Assembly (NCBI RefSeq): GCF_008728965.1
Contig: NZ_VSMC01000024.1
Location: 1-48,809 of the forward strand
DNA length: 48,809 bases
From: Heminiphilus faecis
GTDB lineage: Bacteria; Bacteroidota; Bacteroidia; Bacteroidales; Muribaculaceae
Direction: 5' to 3'
The notes beneath the pieces were generated by a model, which saw nothing but the letters and a program-made list of their open reading frames with translations, was not told the DNA's origin and did not search any database. Positions 35,430-44,905 of the stretch are shown here, piece after piece; position 1 is the first letter of the stretch, and every line of letters begins with the position of its first letter. Both the position numbers and the translations under genes were made by a program.

Positions 35430-36569
35430 ATGGCACTTGAACATTTACAGATATATTGGTGGCTGCTCATATCGGTGTTGGGCGCTCTTCTCGTGTTTTT
35501 GCTGTTTGTGCAGGGGGGGCAGTCCATGCTTCCTTGCACACGCAACACCGTCGACCGCAATCTGATGATAAACTCCATCGGACGCAAATGGGAACTTACT
35601 TTTACGACGCTTGTGGTATTTGGCGGTGCGTTTTTCGCTTCGTTTCCGTTGTTTTACAGCACGAGTTTCGGCGGTGCTTACTGGTTGTGGATGCTGATAC
35701 TGTTCACATTCGTAGGTCAGGCTGTCAGTTTCCAGTATCGTCGCAAAGCCGGAAATATCTATGGTACCGGTTTTTATGACTGGCTGCTCTTGTTAAACGG
35801 TTGTCTTGGCTGCTTTCTGCTCGGAGTGGCGGTGTCGATGTTTTTCTTCGGGGCTGAATTTTCGGTGACTATGGGTAATATTCTCGATCCCGGGGCTCCT
35901 GTTATTTCGCGTTGGGCACCCTCCCACGGATTTGAAGCCATATTTTATTGGAAAAACTGGATACTCGGTTTCGCCGTGCTATTTCTTGCGCGTACGCAGG
36001 GAGCTCTTTATTTCATGAACAATATCGGTGGCGATGATCGCTTCTTTGACCTTAACAAGCGCCGAGTGCTTGTCAACGGTGCGGTATTTGTGGTTTTCTT
36101 TGTGGCGTTTGTCGTAATGCTTTGGCTGGCCGACGGATATACAACTACAGGTCTACACGGCTTTGAAGTGACTCCTCACAAATATTTTCTGAACTATGTG
36201 CAGATGTGGTGGTGCCTTGTGCTATTCCTTATCGGAGTGGCGATGGTGCTTTATGCCGTCGTCAAATCGTCGTTTGCCAAACATTACACCAAAGGCATAT
36301 GGTGGTCAGGTACAGGTACGGTGCTTGTGGTGCTGACTCTGTTCTGGGTAGCCGGCTACAACAGCACTCCTTACTATCCCTCGCTCACTGACCCCTCGAG
36401 TTCGCTTACCATTCAGAACAGCTCTTCGACTTACTTCACGCTGACTGTCATGAGTTTTGTGTCGATACTTGTGCCGGTGGTCGTGGCATATATAGCTTAT
36501 GTCTGGTATAAGATGGACCGCAGCCAGCTGACTCCCGGTGAGATGGAAAGCGATGACCACTCTTATTAA
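35430..36569 (+). CDS. cydB: Cytochrome bd quinol oxidase subunit II
   Basis: This 379-residue inner-membrane protein with about nine hydrophobic helices pairs with CydA. It begins LEHLQIYWWLLISVLGALLVFLLF, followed by the QGGQSML loop and the NSIGRKWELT motif typical of CydB. It is translated just after cydA. It stabilises haem sites and completes the oxidase core. Length is normal. Confidence 0.95.
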   Translation: MALEHLQIYWWLLISVLGALLVFLLFVQGGQSMLPCTRNTVDRNLMINSIGRKWELTFTTLVVFGGAFFASFPLFYSTSFGGAYWLWMLILFTFVGQAVSFQYRRKAGNIYGTGFYDWLLLLNGCLGCFLLGVAVSMFFFGAEFSVTMGNILDPGAPVISRWAPSHGFEAIFYWKNWILGFAVLFLARTQGALYFMNNIGGDDRFFDLNKRRVLVNGAVFVVFFVAFVVMLWLADGYTTTGLHGFEVTPHKYFLNYVQMWWCLVLFLIGVAMVLYAVVKSSFAKHYTKGIWWSGTGTVLVVLTLFWVAGYNSTPYYPSLTDPSSSLTIQNSSSTYFTLTVMSFVSILVPVVVAYIAYVWYKMDRSQLTPGEMESDDHSY

Positions 36570-36578
36570 AGACAATAA

Positions 36579-37181
36579 ATGACTATGGGCGATACTTTTT
36601 ATACACTCGAGTCAGCGTCGGAAGGATGTTATAAAGAGAAGATGAGCAAGTTCCTCGCTTTTGCCGTGCCTGTGTCAGGTGCGGCGGAGGCTAAGGAGGT
36701 TGTCGCATCATATCAGAAAAAGTATCATGACGCACGACATGTGTGCTGGGCCTATATGACGGGGGCATCTCGTACCGACTTTCAGTGTAACGACAACGGC
36801 GAGCCCTCCGGTACAGCCGGCAAGCCTATTCTCGGTCAGATAAATTCATTTAATCTAACAAATGTAGTGATTGTTGTCGTGCGGTATTTCGGTGGCATAA
36901 AACTTGGCACTGGCGGTCTTATCGTAGCATATCGCGAGGCGGCAAGGGAGGCTATATCGGCAGGGCGTATAATAGAGTGCCATGAGCAGCGCGAGATAAC
37001 ATTTACATTTCCCTACATGGTCATGAACGACGTGATGCGTGCGGTGAAAGATCCGGAAATAAAGATTCTAAACCAGATATTTGACAATTCTTGTGAGATG
37101 TCTGTAACGATACGCGCCGACTATGCTGATGCATTGTCGGCGCGATTATCCGATATATCGGGAGTCAGTTTGCTTTCTTGA
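36579..37181 (+). CDS. yigZ: YigZ/IMPACT family protein
   Basis: This 200-residue protein has the UPF0029 (IMPACT) N-terminal domain with the signature VVRYFGGIKLGTGGLIVAYREAA (about residues 104-126), preceded by DDNGEPSGTAGKP-like NDNGEPSGTAGKPIL. A short C-terminal DUF1949-like domain follows (about 137-200). Biochemical function in bacteria is not settled; links to translation control come from the eukaryotic relative. It begins nine bases after cydB and may be cotranscribed. It converges with queA. Confidence 0.92.
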   Translation: MTMGDTFYTLESASEGCYKEKMSKFLAFAVPVSGAAEAKEVVASYQKKYHDARHVCWAYMTGASRTDFQCNDNGEPSGTAGKPILGQINSFNLTNVVIVVVRYFGGIKLGTGGLIVAYREAAREAISAGRIIECHEQREITFTFPYMVMNDVMRAVKDPEIKILNQIFDNSCEMSVTIRADYADALSARLSDISGVSLLS

Positions 37182-37193
37182 GACTTGGTGCTG

Positions 37194-38243
37194 TCAGAGG
37201 ATGAGCATGGCGTCGCCGTAGGCTCCGAAGCGGTACTTCTCTTTGACTGCCTCTTCGTAAGCGTGCATGACAAGGTCATATCCGCCAAATGCGGCCACCA
37301 TCATGAGCATGGTCGAATAAGGCATATGAAATCCGCTTACCATAGCGGATGCCACAGTGAAATCGTAAGGCGGGAAGATGAATTTGTTGGTCCATCCGGT
37401 AAATGTCTTCATATGGCCGCCCATGCTTACGGCGCTCTCTATGCCGCGCAGCACTGAAGTGCCTATCGCGCATACCTGTTTGCCGTTGTCCTTGGCGTTG
37501 TTTACAAGGTCGACAAGTTGCGGAGTCACCTCCATCTCTTCCGAGTCCATACGGTGTTTCGTAAGGTCCTCCACGTCAATTTCGCGGTAGTTTCCGAGTC
37601 CGGAGTGAACTGTGAGGAAGCCTGCTTCCACGCCTTTAATCTCAAGTCGTTTCATGAGTTCCCGACTGAAGTGGAGTCCGGCAGAAGGAGCTACCACCGC
37701 ACCTTCGTTGCTGGCGAATATACACTGATAGCGCTCTGCATCCTCAGGCTCTGGAGCGCGTTTTATATATGGGGGCAGGGGAGTCTGGCCCAGTTTGTAC
37801 AGCGCATCCTTGAATTCTTCATGACTTCCGTCATAAAGGAAGCGCAGTGTACGTCCTCGCGAGGTGGTGTTGTCGATGACTTCGGCTACCATCGACTCGT
37901 CATCGCCAAAGTATAGCTTGTTGCCTATTCTTATCTTGCGTGCCGGTTCTACAAGTACATCCCACAATTTGTTTTCCTCGTTCAGTTCACGCAGCAGAAA
38001 TACTTCGATTCTCGCTCCGGTCTTCTCCTTGTTGCCATAAAGCAATGCCGGAAATACTTTTGTGTCGTTGAATACAAATACGTCGCCGTCACCGAAAAAG
38101 TTGATTATATCTTTGAAGCGGAGGTGTTCTATCTCTCCGGTATCACGGTGGATGACCATCATGCGCGCTTCATCGCGAACTTCACAGGGATGAGAGGCTA
38201 TCAGGTCTTCAGGGAGCTTGAATTTGAATTGAGAAAGTTTCAT
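37194..38243 (-). CDS. queA: S-adenosylmethionine:tRNA ribosyltransferase-isomerase
   Basis: This 349-residue cytoplasmic enzyme transfers and isomerises the ribose of SAM to 7-aminomethyl-7-deazaguanine in tRNA, giving epoxyqueuosine at the wobble position. Family motifs include [13 protein letters not shown] near residue 57, [15 protein letters not shown]-like [16 protein letters not shown] near 178 and [12 protein letters not shown] near 215. It is the last gene of the ftsX-DUF3098-uppP-truB-queA cluster. Confidence 0.96.
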   Translation of the reverse strand: MKLSQFKFKLPEDLIASHPCEVRDEARMMVIHRDTGEIEHLRFKDIINFFGDGDVFVFNDTKVFPALLYGNKEKTGARIEVFLLRELNEENKLWDVLVEPARKIRIGNKLYFGDDESMVAEVIDNTTSRGRTLRFLYDGSHEEFKDALYKLGQTPLPPYIKRAPEPEDAERYQCIFASNEGAVVAPSAGLHFSRELMKRLEIKGVEAGFLTVHSGLGNYREIDVEDLTKHRMDSEEMEVTPQLVDLVNNAKDNGKQVCAIGTSVLRGIESAVSMGGHMKTFTGWTNKFIFPPYDFTVASAMVSGFHMPYSTMLMMVAAFGGYDLVMHAYEEAVKEKYRFGAYGDAMLIL

Positions 38244-38261
38244 ATATAAGAATCTTGATAT

Positions 38262-38978
38262 TTATACGTTTTCTTTGTCTTCGGGCATTTCGACAGGGCC
38301 CTCCTTTATAAGCGCCACTGCGCTGTCCACACTCATGCAGTTGTCGACAGTGACGTCACCTACTCTTGTACGGCGTAAATCCGTAAGATGTCCTCCTGAA
38401 CCGAGAGCCTCGCCTATGTCGCGGGCAAGCGCACGTATGTAAGTGCCTTTGCTGCATACTACTTTTATCGTTATGCTCTCGGGCGAGAATTCAAGCAGCT
38501 CTATCGAGTCGATGACAAGAAGTTTGGGCCTTATTGTCACTTCATCGCCGCGGCGTGCGCGTTTATAGGCGCGTTCACCATTGACTTTACATGCTGAAAA
38601 AGCCGGCGGTATCTGTGAGATAGCTCCTGTGAAGCGCTTCAGCGTATCGTCCACCAGTTCTCTGGTTATATGCTCTGTGGGGTAGGTGGCATCGACTTCT
38701 GTCTCAAGGTCAAACGACGGGGTTGTGGCACCGAGGGCTATCTTGGCGACATATTCCTTGGTATGGGCCTGAAGCTCGTCGATGAGTTTGGTGGCTTTGC
38801 CGGTGCACACCATCATCACCCCGGTTGCGAGAGGGTCGAGAGTGCCTGCGTGTCCGACTTTCAGCTTTTTGATTCTCAGTCGGCGCAACAGTGCGCCTCG
38901 TATGCGCTTTACCGCGTCAAAAGAGGTCCAGCCGTATGGCTTATCGATATATAATATCTCTCCGTCTAAAAAATTCAT
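38262..38978 (-). CDS. truB: tRNA pseudouridine-55 synthase
   Basis: This 238-residue enzyme converts U55 of the T-loop of tRNAs to pseudouridine. The catalytic Asp48 is in HAGTLDPLATGV. The later motifs FTGAISQIPPAFSA and SKGTYIRALARDIG are present. The ATG at 38978 gives the normal N-terminus (GEILYIDKPYGWTSFD); an in-frame upstream extension into uppP is rejected. There are eight bases between the uppP stop and this start. Confidence 0.95.
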   Translation of the reverse strand: MNFLDGEILYIDKPYGWTSFDAVKRIRGALLRRLRIKKLKVGHAGTLDPLATGVMMVCTGKATKLIDELQAHTKEYVAKIALGATTPSFDLETEVDATYPTEHITRELVDDTLKRFTGAISQIPPAFSACKVNGERAYKRARRGDEVTIRPKLLVIDSIELLEFSPESITIKVVCSKGTYIRALARDIGEALGSGGHLTDLRRTRVGDVTVDNCMSVDSAVALIKEGPVEMPEDKENV

Positions 38979-38986
38979 ATTTATGT

Positions 38987-39817
38987 TTACCAGATTAGAC
39001 AGAGCACTCCGGCTATGACACAATATACTGCAAACCACACGAGTTTGCCTTTCTTTACAATATCCAGCATCCATTTGCATGCCAAGCAGCCTACGATAAA
39101 CGAGGCGAGAAAGCCTACGGCTATAGGAAGCATTCCCGCAGATGCAGTGGTCGCTGCGGTATCTTGAACCAAAATCATGTCTTTAAGATCAAGTAGCCCT
39201 TTGCCGAGAATAGGTATAATCACCATGAGGAAAGAGAATTGTGCCACACGTTCGCGGTTGTCGCCAAGCAATATGCCGGTAGCTATTGTACTGCCGGAGC
39301 GTGAAAGTCCGGGAAGTACGGCTACAGCTTGTGCGCACCCTATTATGAAAGCGTCAAGCCATGATATGTCGCGGCCTTGTGATCTGCCGGGGTGCATTAT
39401 AGCCTGTCGTGTACGTGTAAAATACGCGAAGCACAGAAGCGCCGCAGTCACTATCAGGCATACGCCGACCACGGTAAGATTGCCTTTGAAGAATTCTTCC
39501 ACATCTTTCTGGAAAAAAACTCCCACTATGCCTACCGGTATACACGAAATCAATATTTTGCATACCATAGTGAAATTCTTGTCGCGCCTGACAGTGAAAA
39601 AAGAAACCATCAAAGGATAAAACTCTCGCCATAGAATTACGATTGTACTTAATACAGTAGCCACATGGAGCATGATGCTGAATTCGAGCGAGGCATCAGG
39701 ATCAAGATGCACATTCAGTATCTGTTTGAATATTTCAAGGTGTCCGCTACTGCTTATCGGCAGGTATTCAGACAGACCTTGTATAATACCTAAAATGAGG
39801 GCGTCAAGCCAATCCAT
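38987..39817 (-). CDS. uppP: Undecaprenyl-diphosphatase
   Basis: This 276-residue inner-membrane enzyme (BacA family) dephosphorylates undecaprenyl diphosphate to recycle the lipid carrier for peptidoglycan and other polymers. The motifs GLSEYLPISSSGHLEI near residues 14-29 and LPGLSRSGSTIATG near 167-180 form the active site. It lies third in the ftsX-to-queA unit. Confidence 0.96.
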   Translation of the reverse strand: MDWLDALILGIIQGLSEYLPISSSGHLEIFKQILNVHLDPDASLEFSIMLHVATVLSTIVILWREFYPLMVSFFTVRRDKNFTMVCKILISCIPVGIVGVFFQKDVEEFFKGNLTVVGVCLIVTAALLCFAYFTRTRQAIMHPGRSQGRDISWLDAFIIGCAQAVAVLPGLSRSGSTIATGILLGDNRERVAQFSFLMVIIPILGKGLLDLKDMILVQDTAATTASAGMLPIAVGFLASFIVGCLACKWMLDIVKKGKLVWFAVYCVIAGVLCLIW

Positions 39818-39852
39818 CGTAAAAAGTAGATAAAATTAATAATGTAAACGGG

Positions 39853-40140
39853 TTATGCCTTGTTTTTGTTTTTTGGACGGAATACAATGGCTATACCCAT
39901 GAATATGAAGCCGAGAAATGCCATAGTCGGGCCTACGACTATGCGGCGGGTCGAGAATATGTCGGGGTTAAACGCCTCCGTTGTGGTGCTGCCGCCGAGC
40001 ATAAGCAGAAATCCTGCGAGAATTATCAGCCCGGAGACAGCCATCATGATGAAATTGATTTTTGTCAGGGGGAAATTACTCCTCGGCTCTTTGTCTATGC
40101 CGTCGTCCTGAACCGGAGTGATGTTGTTTTGCTTTGCCAT
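39853..40140 (-). CDS. DUF3098 family small membrane protein
   Basis: This 95-residue protein has two predicted transmembrane helices (about 32-53 and 72-90) separated by a short loop with RRIVVGP. It matches DUF3098, found in Bacteroidetes between ftsX and uppP. The ATG at 40140 is chosen over an upstream extension. A role connected with division or envelope synthesis is suggested only by the conserved neighbours. Confidence 0.88.
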   Translation of the reverse strand: MAKQNNITPVQDDGIDKEPRSNFPLTKINFIMMAVSGLIILAGFLLMLGGSTTTEAFNPDIFSTRRIVVGPTMAFLGFIFMGIAIVFRPKNKNKA

Positions 40141-40156
40141 ATTATAAATTCGGTTT

Positions 40157-41047
40157 TTATTTAAACATGTCATCGTAAGATGAACGCAGATACTTGTTTG
40201 TCGCGAAAACGGCCGCAGTGAAGCATATGAGCATGCCCAACACTATCACGCCGGCAAATACGCATAGCGCGGCCGGCCATGTGACAGCTTCACGGATAGT
40301 CTTGTCAAGAGTGTGGAAGTATGCCAGAGCTCCGGCAAGTATGGTGCCGGCCACAAAACCGGCTACGAGTCCGCTGACGAGGTTGCCGGTCAGAAACGGT
40401 CTGCGTATAAAGGCGCCCGTAGCTCCTACGAGTTTCATTGTGTGGATGGTGAAACGCCGTGAGTATACCGACAGTCTGATGGTGTTGTTTATGAGTGCGA
40501 ACGATATGAACAGCAGCACCGCCGCTATGACAGTCAGTATGATTGTTATTGATTTTATATTGGCGTTTACCGCATCGACCATCTCGGTGTGGATGTTTAT
40601 GTCGGATATGTAAGGAAGCGAGGCGATGGGGGCTACTACGGCTCCTATCGAGTCTACATCGGCGTAGCCGGCTTTTACCTTGACCTCCAGTTCCGGACTG
40701 AACGGGTTTACACCCAGTACCTGCATAAGGTCCTCTCCGGTATCCTCTTTCCATTTGTTCATGGCGTCGGCCGCGGAGAAATACCGCATACTTGACACGT
40801 AGGGCGCTGTCGTGATGCGTTGTTTGAGGTAGTTTATCTGATTGTCGGTGGCCGTATCCGAAAACACGATGCTGAAGCCCATGTTTTCTTTTATCTCTGA
40901 AGTTATTGAGTGGGCCGCTATGCCGAGCAGCGATATTATGCCCAGCAACATTAGCACGAGTGCCACACTTATTGTTGCGGTTATCTGGGCTGAGAATGTC
41001 GATATTCCTTTACGATGCTTCTTTTCCATACTTTTGGATAAGGCCAT
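40157..41047 (-). CDS. ftsX: Cell division protein FtsX
   Basis: This 296-residue permease-like protein has the FtsX layout: a first transmembrane helix (about residues 25-48), a periplasmic domain (about 50-160, with YFSAADAMNKWKEDTGEDL and NPFSPELEVKV), then three C-terminal helices. With the FtsE ATPase, encoded elsewhere, it links septal peptidoglycan hydrolysis to the divisome. ATG at 41047 is chosen; the longer frame starts at TTG inside the promoter. It is the first gene of a five-gene unit. Confidence 0.92.
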   Translation of the reverse strand: MALSKSMEKKHRKGISTFSAQITATISVALVLMLLGIISLLGIAAHSITSEIKENMGFSIVFSDTATDNQINYLKQRITTAPYVSSMRYFSAADAMNKWKEDTGEDLMQVLGVNPFSPELEVKVKAGYADVDSIGAVVAPIASLPYISDINIHTEMVDAVNANIKSITIILTVIAAVLLFISFALINNTIRLSVYSRRFTIHTMKLVGATGAFIRRPFLTGNLVSGLVAGFVAGTILAGALAYFHTLDKTIREAVTWPAALCVFAGVIVLGMLICFTAAVFATNKYLRSSYDDMFK

Positions 41048-41065
41048 AACAGACCTAATAAGGTG

Positions 41066-41096
41066 CAAATTTACAACATAAAAGCCCCGTTGTCAA
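41066..41096 (-). promoter_or_regulatory. Promoter of the ftsX operon
   Basis: On the minus strand TTG (41096-41094) is followed after 20 bases by the -7 box TAAATTTG (41073-41066). The transcript start should be near 41062, about 15 bases before the ftsX ATG. Confidence 0.75.
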
Positions 41097-41107
41097 GAGT
41101 TTGACAC

Positions 41108-41145
41108 AAAAAAATAGCGTCAGACATCGACGTCTGACGCTATTT
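41108..41145 (-). terminator. Intrinsic terminator of the CoA-transferase gene
   Basis: A 14-bp perfect stem (41145-41132 pairs with 41125-41112; arms AAATAGCGTCAGAC and complement), loop of six, is followed on the minus strand by a T-run (A residues at 41108-41114). It lies 18 bases past the CoA-transferase stop and upstream of ftsX. Confidence 0.93.
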
Positions 41146-41162
41146 GTAAGTGAATTAGTCGA

Positions 41163-42659
41163 TTATGCAAATTTAGACCAGTCGGTTTTGCGCATGTCGC
41201 CTTCGGCGGCAAATGTCGAATGGAAGCCGAGTGCGGCATTGAGGGAGTGGGGTGTATGGCCTCCTGCCTGTGACAATTTAAGATAGTCGCGTAGCAGTGG
41301 CTTGTACTCGGGATTTACGCAGTTTTCGATGATAGTCTCGGCACGCTGTACGGGTGACTTGCCGCGCAGGTCGGCTATGCCTTGGTCGGTTATAAGCACG
41401 TCCACTGAGTGTTCGCTGTGGTCAAGATGCGATACCATGGGCACGATGGTTGAGATAAGTCCTCCCTTGGCGGTAGACGGGCAGCTGAATATGGATATGT
41501 AGGCGTTGCGGGTGAAGTCACCGGAGCCGCCGATGCCGTTCATCATCTTTGTGCCTACCACATGGGTCGAGTTGATGTTGCCGAATATGTCGGCTTCGAG
41601 AGCGGTATTCATCGTGATTACGCCTAATCGACGTACTATTTCGGGGCTGTTTGATATTTCGCCGGGACGCATGAGTATTTTGTCGCGGAAGAAGTCGATG
41701 TTATTGAAGACTTCGGTCATCTTGGCGTCGGAGAACGTCATTGAGCAGGTGGAGGCGAAGCGGCATTTGCCTTTCTCCATCAAGTCGACCACAGCATCCT
41801 GAATGACTTCGGTATACATGTCAAATGCGGGTACTTCCTTTGACTCGCCGAGGCCGAAAAGCACGGCGTTGGCTATGTTGCCCACACCGCTCTGCAGCGG
41901 CAGAAACGAAGCCGGAATGGCTCCGCGGCGCAATTCTCCGATAAGGAAGTCGCATACATTGGCGCCGATCTGTTTTGTCACGTCATCAAGCGGCGAGAAG
42001 CCATGTACGCCGTCGGTTATGTTGGTCTTGACGATGCCTACTATCTTGGCCGGATCTACTTTCAGCAGGGTGGACCCGATGCGGTCGTTGGGCTTGTAGA
42101 TGGGTATCTCGCGGCGGTAAGGCGGGTCAAGGGGCATGTATATGTCGTGAAGACCCTCTACGGAGGTGGGGATGGCTTCGTTGAGCTCGATGATGATTTT
42201 CTTGGCCATTTTGGCTACGGTGGGAGCCATGCCTACTCCGGTGCCGAGAAGGATTTCGCCGTTGTCGCTTACATGGGCTGCTTCTATGATGGCTACATCT
42301 ATGTCACCGAACGTGCCGTAGCGGAGTTTCTGCGCGAGTTCCGACAGGTGCAGGTCAAAATAGTTGGCGTCATGCGAGTTTATGCGCTTGCGCAGATCGG
42401 CCGAACTCTGATAGGGAGTGCGCTTGTCGATGGCATTGGCGCGTGCGAGAGCTCCGTCCACATGGTCGTTGGTCGATGCACCGGTGAAAATGTTGACTTT
42501 GAAAGGACGCCCTTCGGCATGTTCTTTTTCGGCCTTTTTAGCCAAGGCTTCAGTGACTACTTTGGGTGTACCGGCGGCTGTAAAGCCCGACAGACCTAAG
42601 TTGTCGCCGTTGTTGATGACTTCTGCAGCTTCTTGAGCTGTAAGGATGGGGAAAGCCAT
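41163..42659 (-). CDS. Acetyl-CoA hydrolase/CoA-transferase family (succinyl-CoA:acetate CoA-transferase type)
   Basis: This 498-residue enzyme has the two-domain CoA-transferase fold. Visible blocks are NLGLSGFTAAGTPKVV near the N-terminus, GEILLGTGVGMAPTVAK, and the C-terminal GIGGSGDFTRNAYISIFSCPS and VDVLITDQGIADLRGKSP. Length and sequence fit the class I group that includes succinyl-CoA:acetate CoA-transferase, which exchanges CoA between succinate or propionate and acetate in Bacteroidales fermentation. The exact acid pair is an inference. ATG at 42659 is chosen; upstream codons are not conserved in style and overlap the promoter. It is monocistronic with its own promoter and terminator. 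Confidence 0.92.
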   Translation of the reverse strand: MAFPILTAQEAAEVINNGDNLGLSGFTAAGTPKVVTEALAKKAEKEHAEGRPFKVNIFTGASTNDHVDGALARANAIDKRTPYQSSADLRKRINSHDANYFDLHLSELAQKLRYGTFGDIDVAIIEAAHVSDNGEILLGTGVGMAPTVAKMAKKIIIELNEAIPTSVEGLHDIYMPLDPPYRREIPIYKPNDRIGSTLLKVDPAKIVGIVKTNITDGVHGFSPLDDVTKQIGANVCDFLIGELRRGAIPASFLPLQSGVGNIANAVLFGLGESKEVPAFDMYTEVIQDAVVDLMEKGKCRFASTCSMTFSDAKMTEVFNNIDFFRDKILMRPGEISNSPEIVRRLGVITMNTALEADIFGNINSTHVVGTKMMNGIGGSGDFTRNAYISIFSCPSTAKGGLISTIVPMVSHLDHSEHSVDVLITDQGIADLRGKSPVQRAETIIENCVNPEYKPLLRDYLKLSQAGGHTPHSLNAALGFHSTFAAEGDMRKTDWSKFA

Positions 42660-42716
42660 AATCAGATAATAATTGTTTTTATGTTTATTATAAGGTATAA
42701 AATGCTTAATTTTGCG

Positions 42717-42747
42717 CAAAAATAAATAAAACTATTCGACAATCAAA
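42717..42747 (-). promoter_or_regulatory. Promoter of the CoA-transferase gene
   Basis: On the minus strand TTTTG (42747-42743 region, TTG at 42746-42744) is followed after 19 bases by the -7 box TATTTTTG (42724-42717). The transcript start is near 42713-42710, about 50 bases before the ATG. Confidence 0.72.
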
Positions 42748-42800
42748 ATTTTAATAAGTCCTTTGTAAGGTACTTCGGACTATAACGACGATAATATATA

Positions 42801-44159
42801 ATGAATAAAGACAATATAGACAACGCTGGCTCGGGTGTGAAAAAACTGTTTATAGAGACCTACGGATGCCAGATGAACGTGGCCGACAGCGAGGTGGTGG
42901 CGGCAGTGATGGCTACCGTCGGATATGAGATGACTGATGATCTGGAGAGCGCCGATGCGGTGCTGCTCAATACATGCTCTATACGCGATAACGCCGAGCA
43001 GAAAATATACTCCCGCCTGCAATACATGGCTTCGCTCAAGCGACGCCACCGCGGGCTTTTCATCGTAGGTGTCATCGGGTGTATGGCCGAGAGGGTGAAG
43101 GAGGGGCTGATAGCCGACTATGGTGTAGATCTTGTGGCCGGTCCTGATGCATACATGGACCTGCCGGCACTGTTTGCCGCAGTTGAGGCCGGAGAGAAGG
43201 CCATTAACGTCGACCTGTCGACGACCGAGACGTATCGCGATATCATACCCATGAAGATTACCGGCAACCGGGTGTCGGGATTTGTCAGCATAATGCGCGG
43301 ATGCAATAACTTCTGCTCGTACTGTATAGTGCCATACACACGGGGACGCGAGCGCAGCCGCGAGGCCGAAAGCATACTTCGCGAGGTGCTTGACCTGCGC
43401 GACCGAGGCTTTAAGGAGGTGACGCTTCTCGGACAGAACGTGAATTCATACAGCTATAGACGTGCCGACGGCCGGTTGATAGACTTTGCCGCTCTTCTCG
43501 CTCTTGTGGCCGAAGCCGTGCCCGAGATGAGAATACGGTTCACCACCAGCCATCCCAAGGATATGAGCGATGATATAATAGAAGCTATGGCCTCGCATGA
43601 CAATATATGCAATCATGTGCATCTGCCTGTGCAGTCTGGGTCCGATACTGTGCTCAAGGCCATGAACCGCAAGTATACGCGTGACTGGTATCTCGGACGT
43701 ATTGAGGCCATACGCCGCGCTATACCCGATTGTGGCATCTCTTCCGACCTGTTTACCGGATTTCACGGTGAGACGGAGGAGGATTTTCTTATGACCCTTG
43801 ATCTTATGAAGAAAGTGGGGTTTGACTCTTCGTTTATGTTCAAGTATTCGGAGCGACCGGGCACACTTGCTTCGCGCACTATGCCCGATGACGTGCCTGA
43901 AGAAGTGAAGATTGAACGGCTTAACCGCATGATTGCCTTGCAGAACGAACTATCGGCCGAGTCCAACCGCCGCGATGAGGGAAAGACTTTTGAAGTGCTC
44001 GTCGAGGGTGTGTCGAAGCGGTCAAAGGAGCAGATGGTAGGACGTACTCCGCAGAACAAGACATGTGTGTTTCCGCGTGGCGATGCGCGGGTGGGCGACA
44101 AAGTGCTTGTAAAAGTGGTCAGCTCTTCGTCGGCGACTTTGATATGCGAGAGAGTCTGA
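42801..44159 (+). CDS. miaB: tRNA-2-methylthio-N6-dimethylallyladenosine synthase
   Basis: This 452-residue radical-SAM methylthiotransferase modifies A37 of tRNAs that read UNN codons. The N-terminal cluster-binding cysteines are in ETYGCQMN (Cys23), NTCSIRD and IGCMAERV; the radical-SAM cysteines are in MRGCNNFCSYC. A C-terminal TRAM domain (about 385-450) has EVLVEGVSKRSKEQMVGRT. The length is standard. It converges with the Crp/Fnr gene. Confidence 0.96.
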   Translation: MNKDNIDNAGSGVKKLFIETYGCQMNVADSEVVAAVMATVGYEMTDDLESADAVLLNTCSIRDNAEQKIYSRLQYMASLKRRHRGLFIVGVIGCMAERVKEGLIADYGVDLVAGPDAYMDLPALFAAVEAGEKAINVDLSTTETYRDIIPMKITGNRVSGFVSIMRGCNNFCSYCIVPYTRGRERSREAESILREVLDLRDRGFKEVTLLGQNVNSYSYRRADGRLIDFAALLALVAEAVPEMRIRFTTSHPKDMSDDIIEAMASHDNICNHVHLPVQSGSDTVLKAMNRKYTRDWYLGRIEAIRRAIPDCGISSDLFTGFHGETEEDFLMTLDLMKKVGFDSSFMFKYSERPGTLASRTMPDDVPEEVKIERLNRMIALQNELSAESNRRDEGKTFEVLVEGVSKRSKEQMVGRTPQNKTCVFPRGDARVGDKVLVKVVSSSSATLICERV

Positions 44160-44165
44160 TGATGC

Positions 44166-44852
44166 TTATTCGGCTGATGTGTTGAGAATCTCAAGCAGCG
44201 ACTGTCGGGAGTTTATGCGTATCTCGTTGGTGTCGTACTCGATTATGCCGCGTTCTTTGAGGCTGTCAAGTGTGGATATGAATGAGGTGCGTTGTACTCC
44301 GAACAGCGAGTATAGGTCGCGCTGACGGCATGTGAGTGATATGTCGGTACCTCCCGGCTGTGTCAGCGATATTATCCAGAATGCTATACGCTCTTCGAGG
44401 CTTCCGGTTGTTATGGCGAGTATGCCGTCGACCGCTTTCTGGGCATTTCTTGATAATATGTTGAGGAAATTGAAGAGGAATATCTCGTCGGAATTAAGAA
44501 TTTTGGTATAGTCCGTTTTGGATATCTGCAGTATGCTTACCGGTTCGAGAGCTACGGCTGTGCATGGATAAAACGGGGCGCGTCCGAACAGAAACTCAGG
44601 AGCGAGTACGTTGGGCGCTTCAAGTGTCTGTGATACTTTGAAGCGACTGTTGGAGTTGGCTATGGTCACCCTCAGTTTGCCTGATATTATGAAGATTATA
44701 TGTGTACACGGATCTCCTGCCGTAACTACGGTTTCACCTTCCAGATATTTAAGGAAGTGAAATTTGGTCATGCCTACAACTTCCGATATCTTGTATCGGC
44801 TAACGCCTTTGAAAAGAGGCAGTCCCATGAGAATTTCGTACATACTGTTCAT
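44166..44852 (-). CDS. Crp/Fnr family transcription regulator
   Basis: This 228-residue protein has an N-terminal cyclic-nucleotide-binding-like domain (about 10-130; GETVVTAGDPCTHIIFIISGKLRV) and a C-terminal winged helix-turn-helix (about 160-220; TCRQRDLYSLFGVQRTSFISTLDSLKERGII). No cysteine set for an Fnr iron-sulfur cluster is present. The ligand is unknown. It lies 53 bases after the BASS transporter gene on the same strand and may be cotranscribed. Confidence 0.92.
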   Translation of the reverse strand: MNSMYEILMGLPLFKGVSRYKISEVVGMTKFHFLKYLEGETVVTAGDPCTHIIFIISGKLRVTIANSNSRFKVSQTLEAPNVLAPEFLFGRAPFYPCTAVALEPVSILQISKTDYTKILNSDEIFLFNFLNILSRNAQKAVDGILAITTGSLEERIAFWIISLTQPGGTDISLTCRQRDLYSLFGVQRTSFISTLDSLKERGIIEYDTNEIRINSRQSLLEILNTSAE

Positions 44853-44905
44853 AATCGTACTATTTTATGTTATTAACGTCAGTTAGCTGTAAATGTTCTG
44901 ATTTT

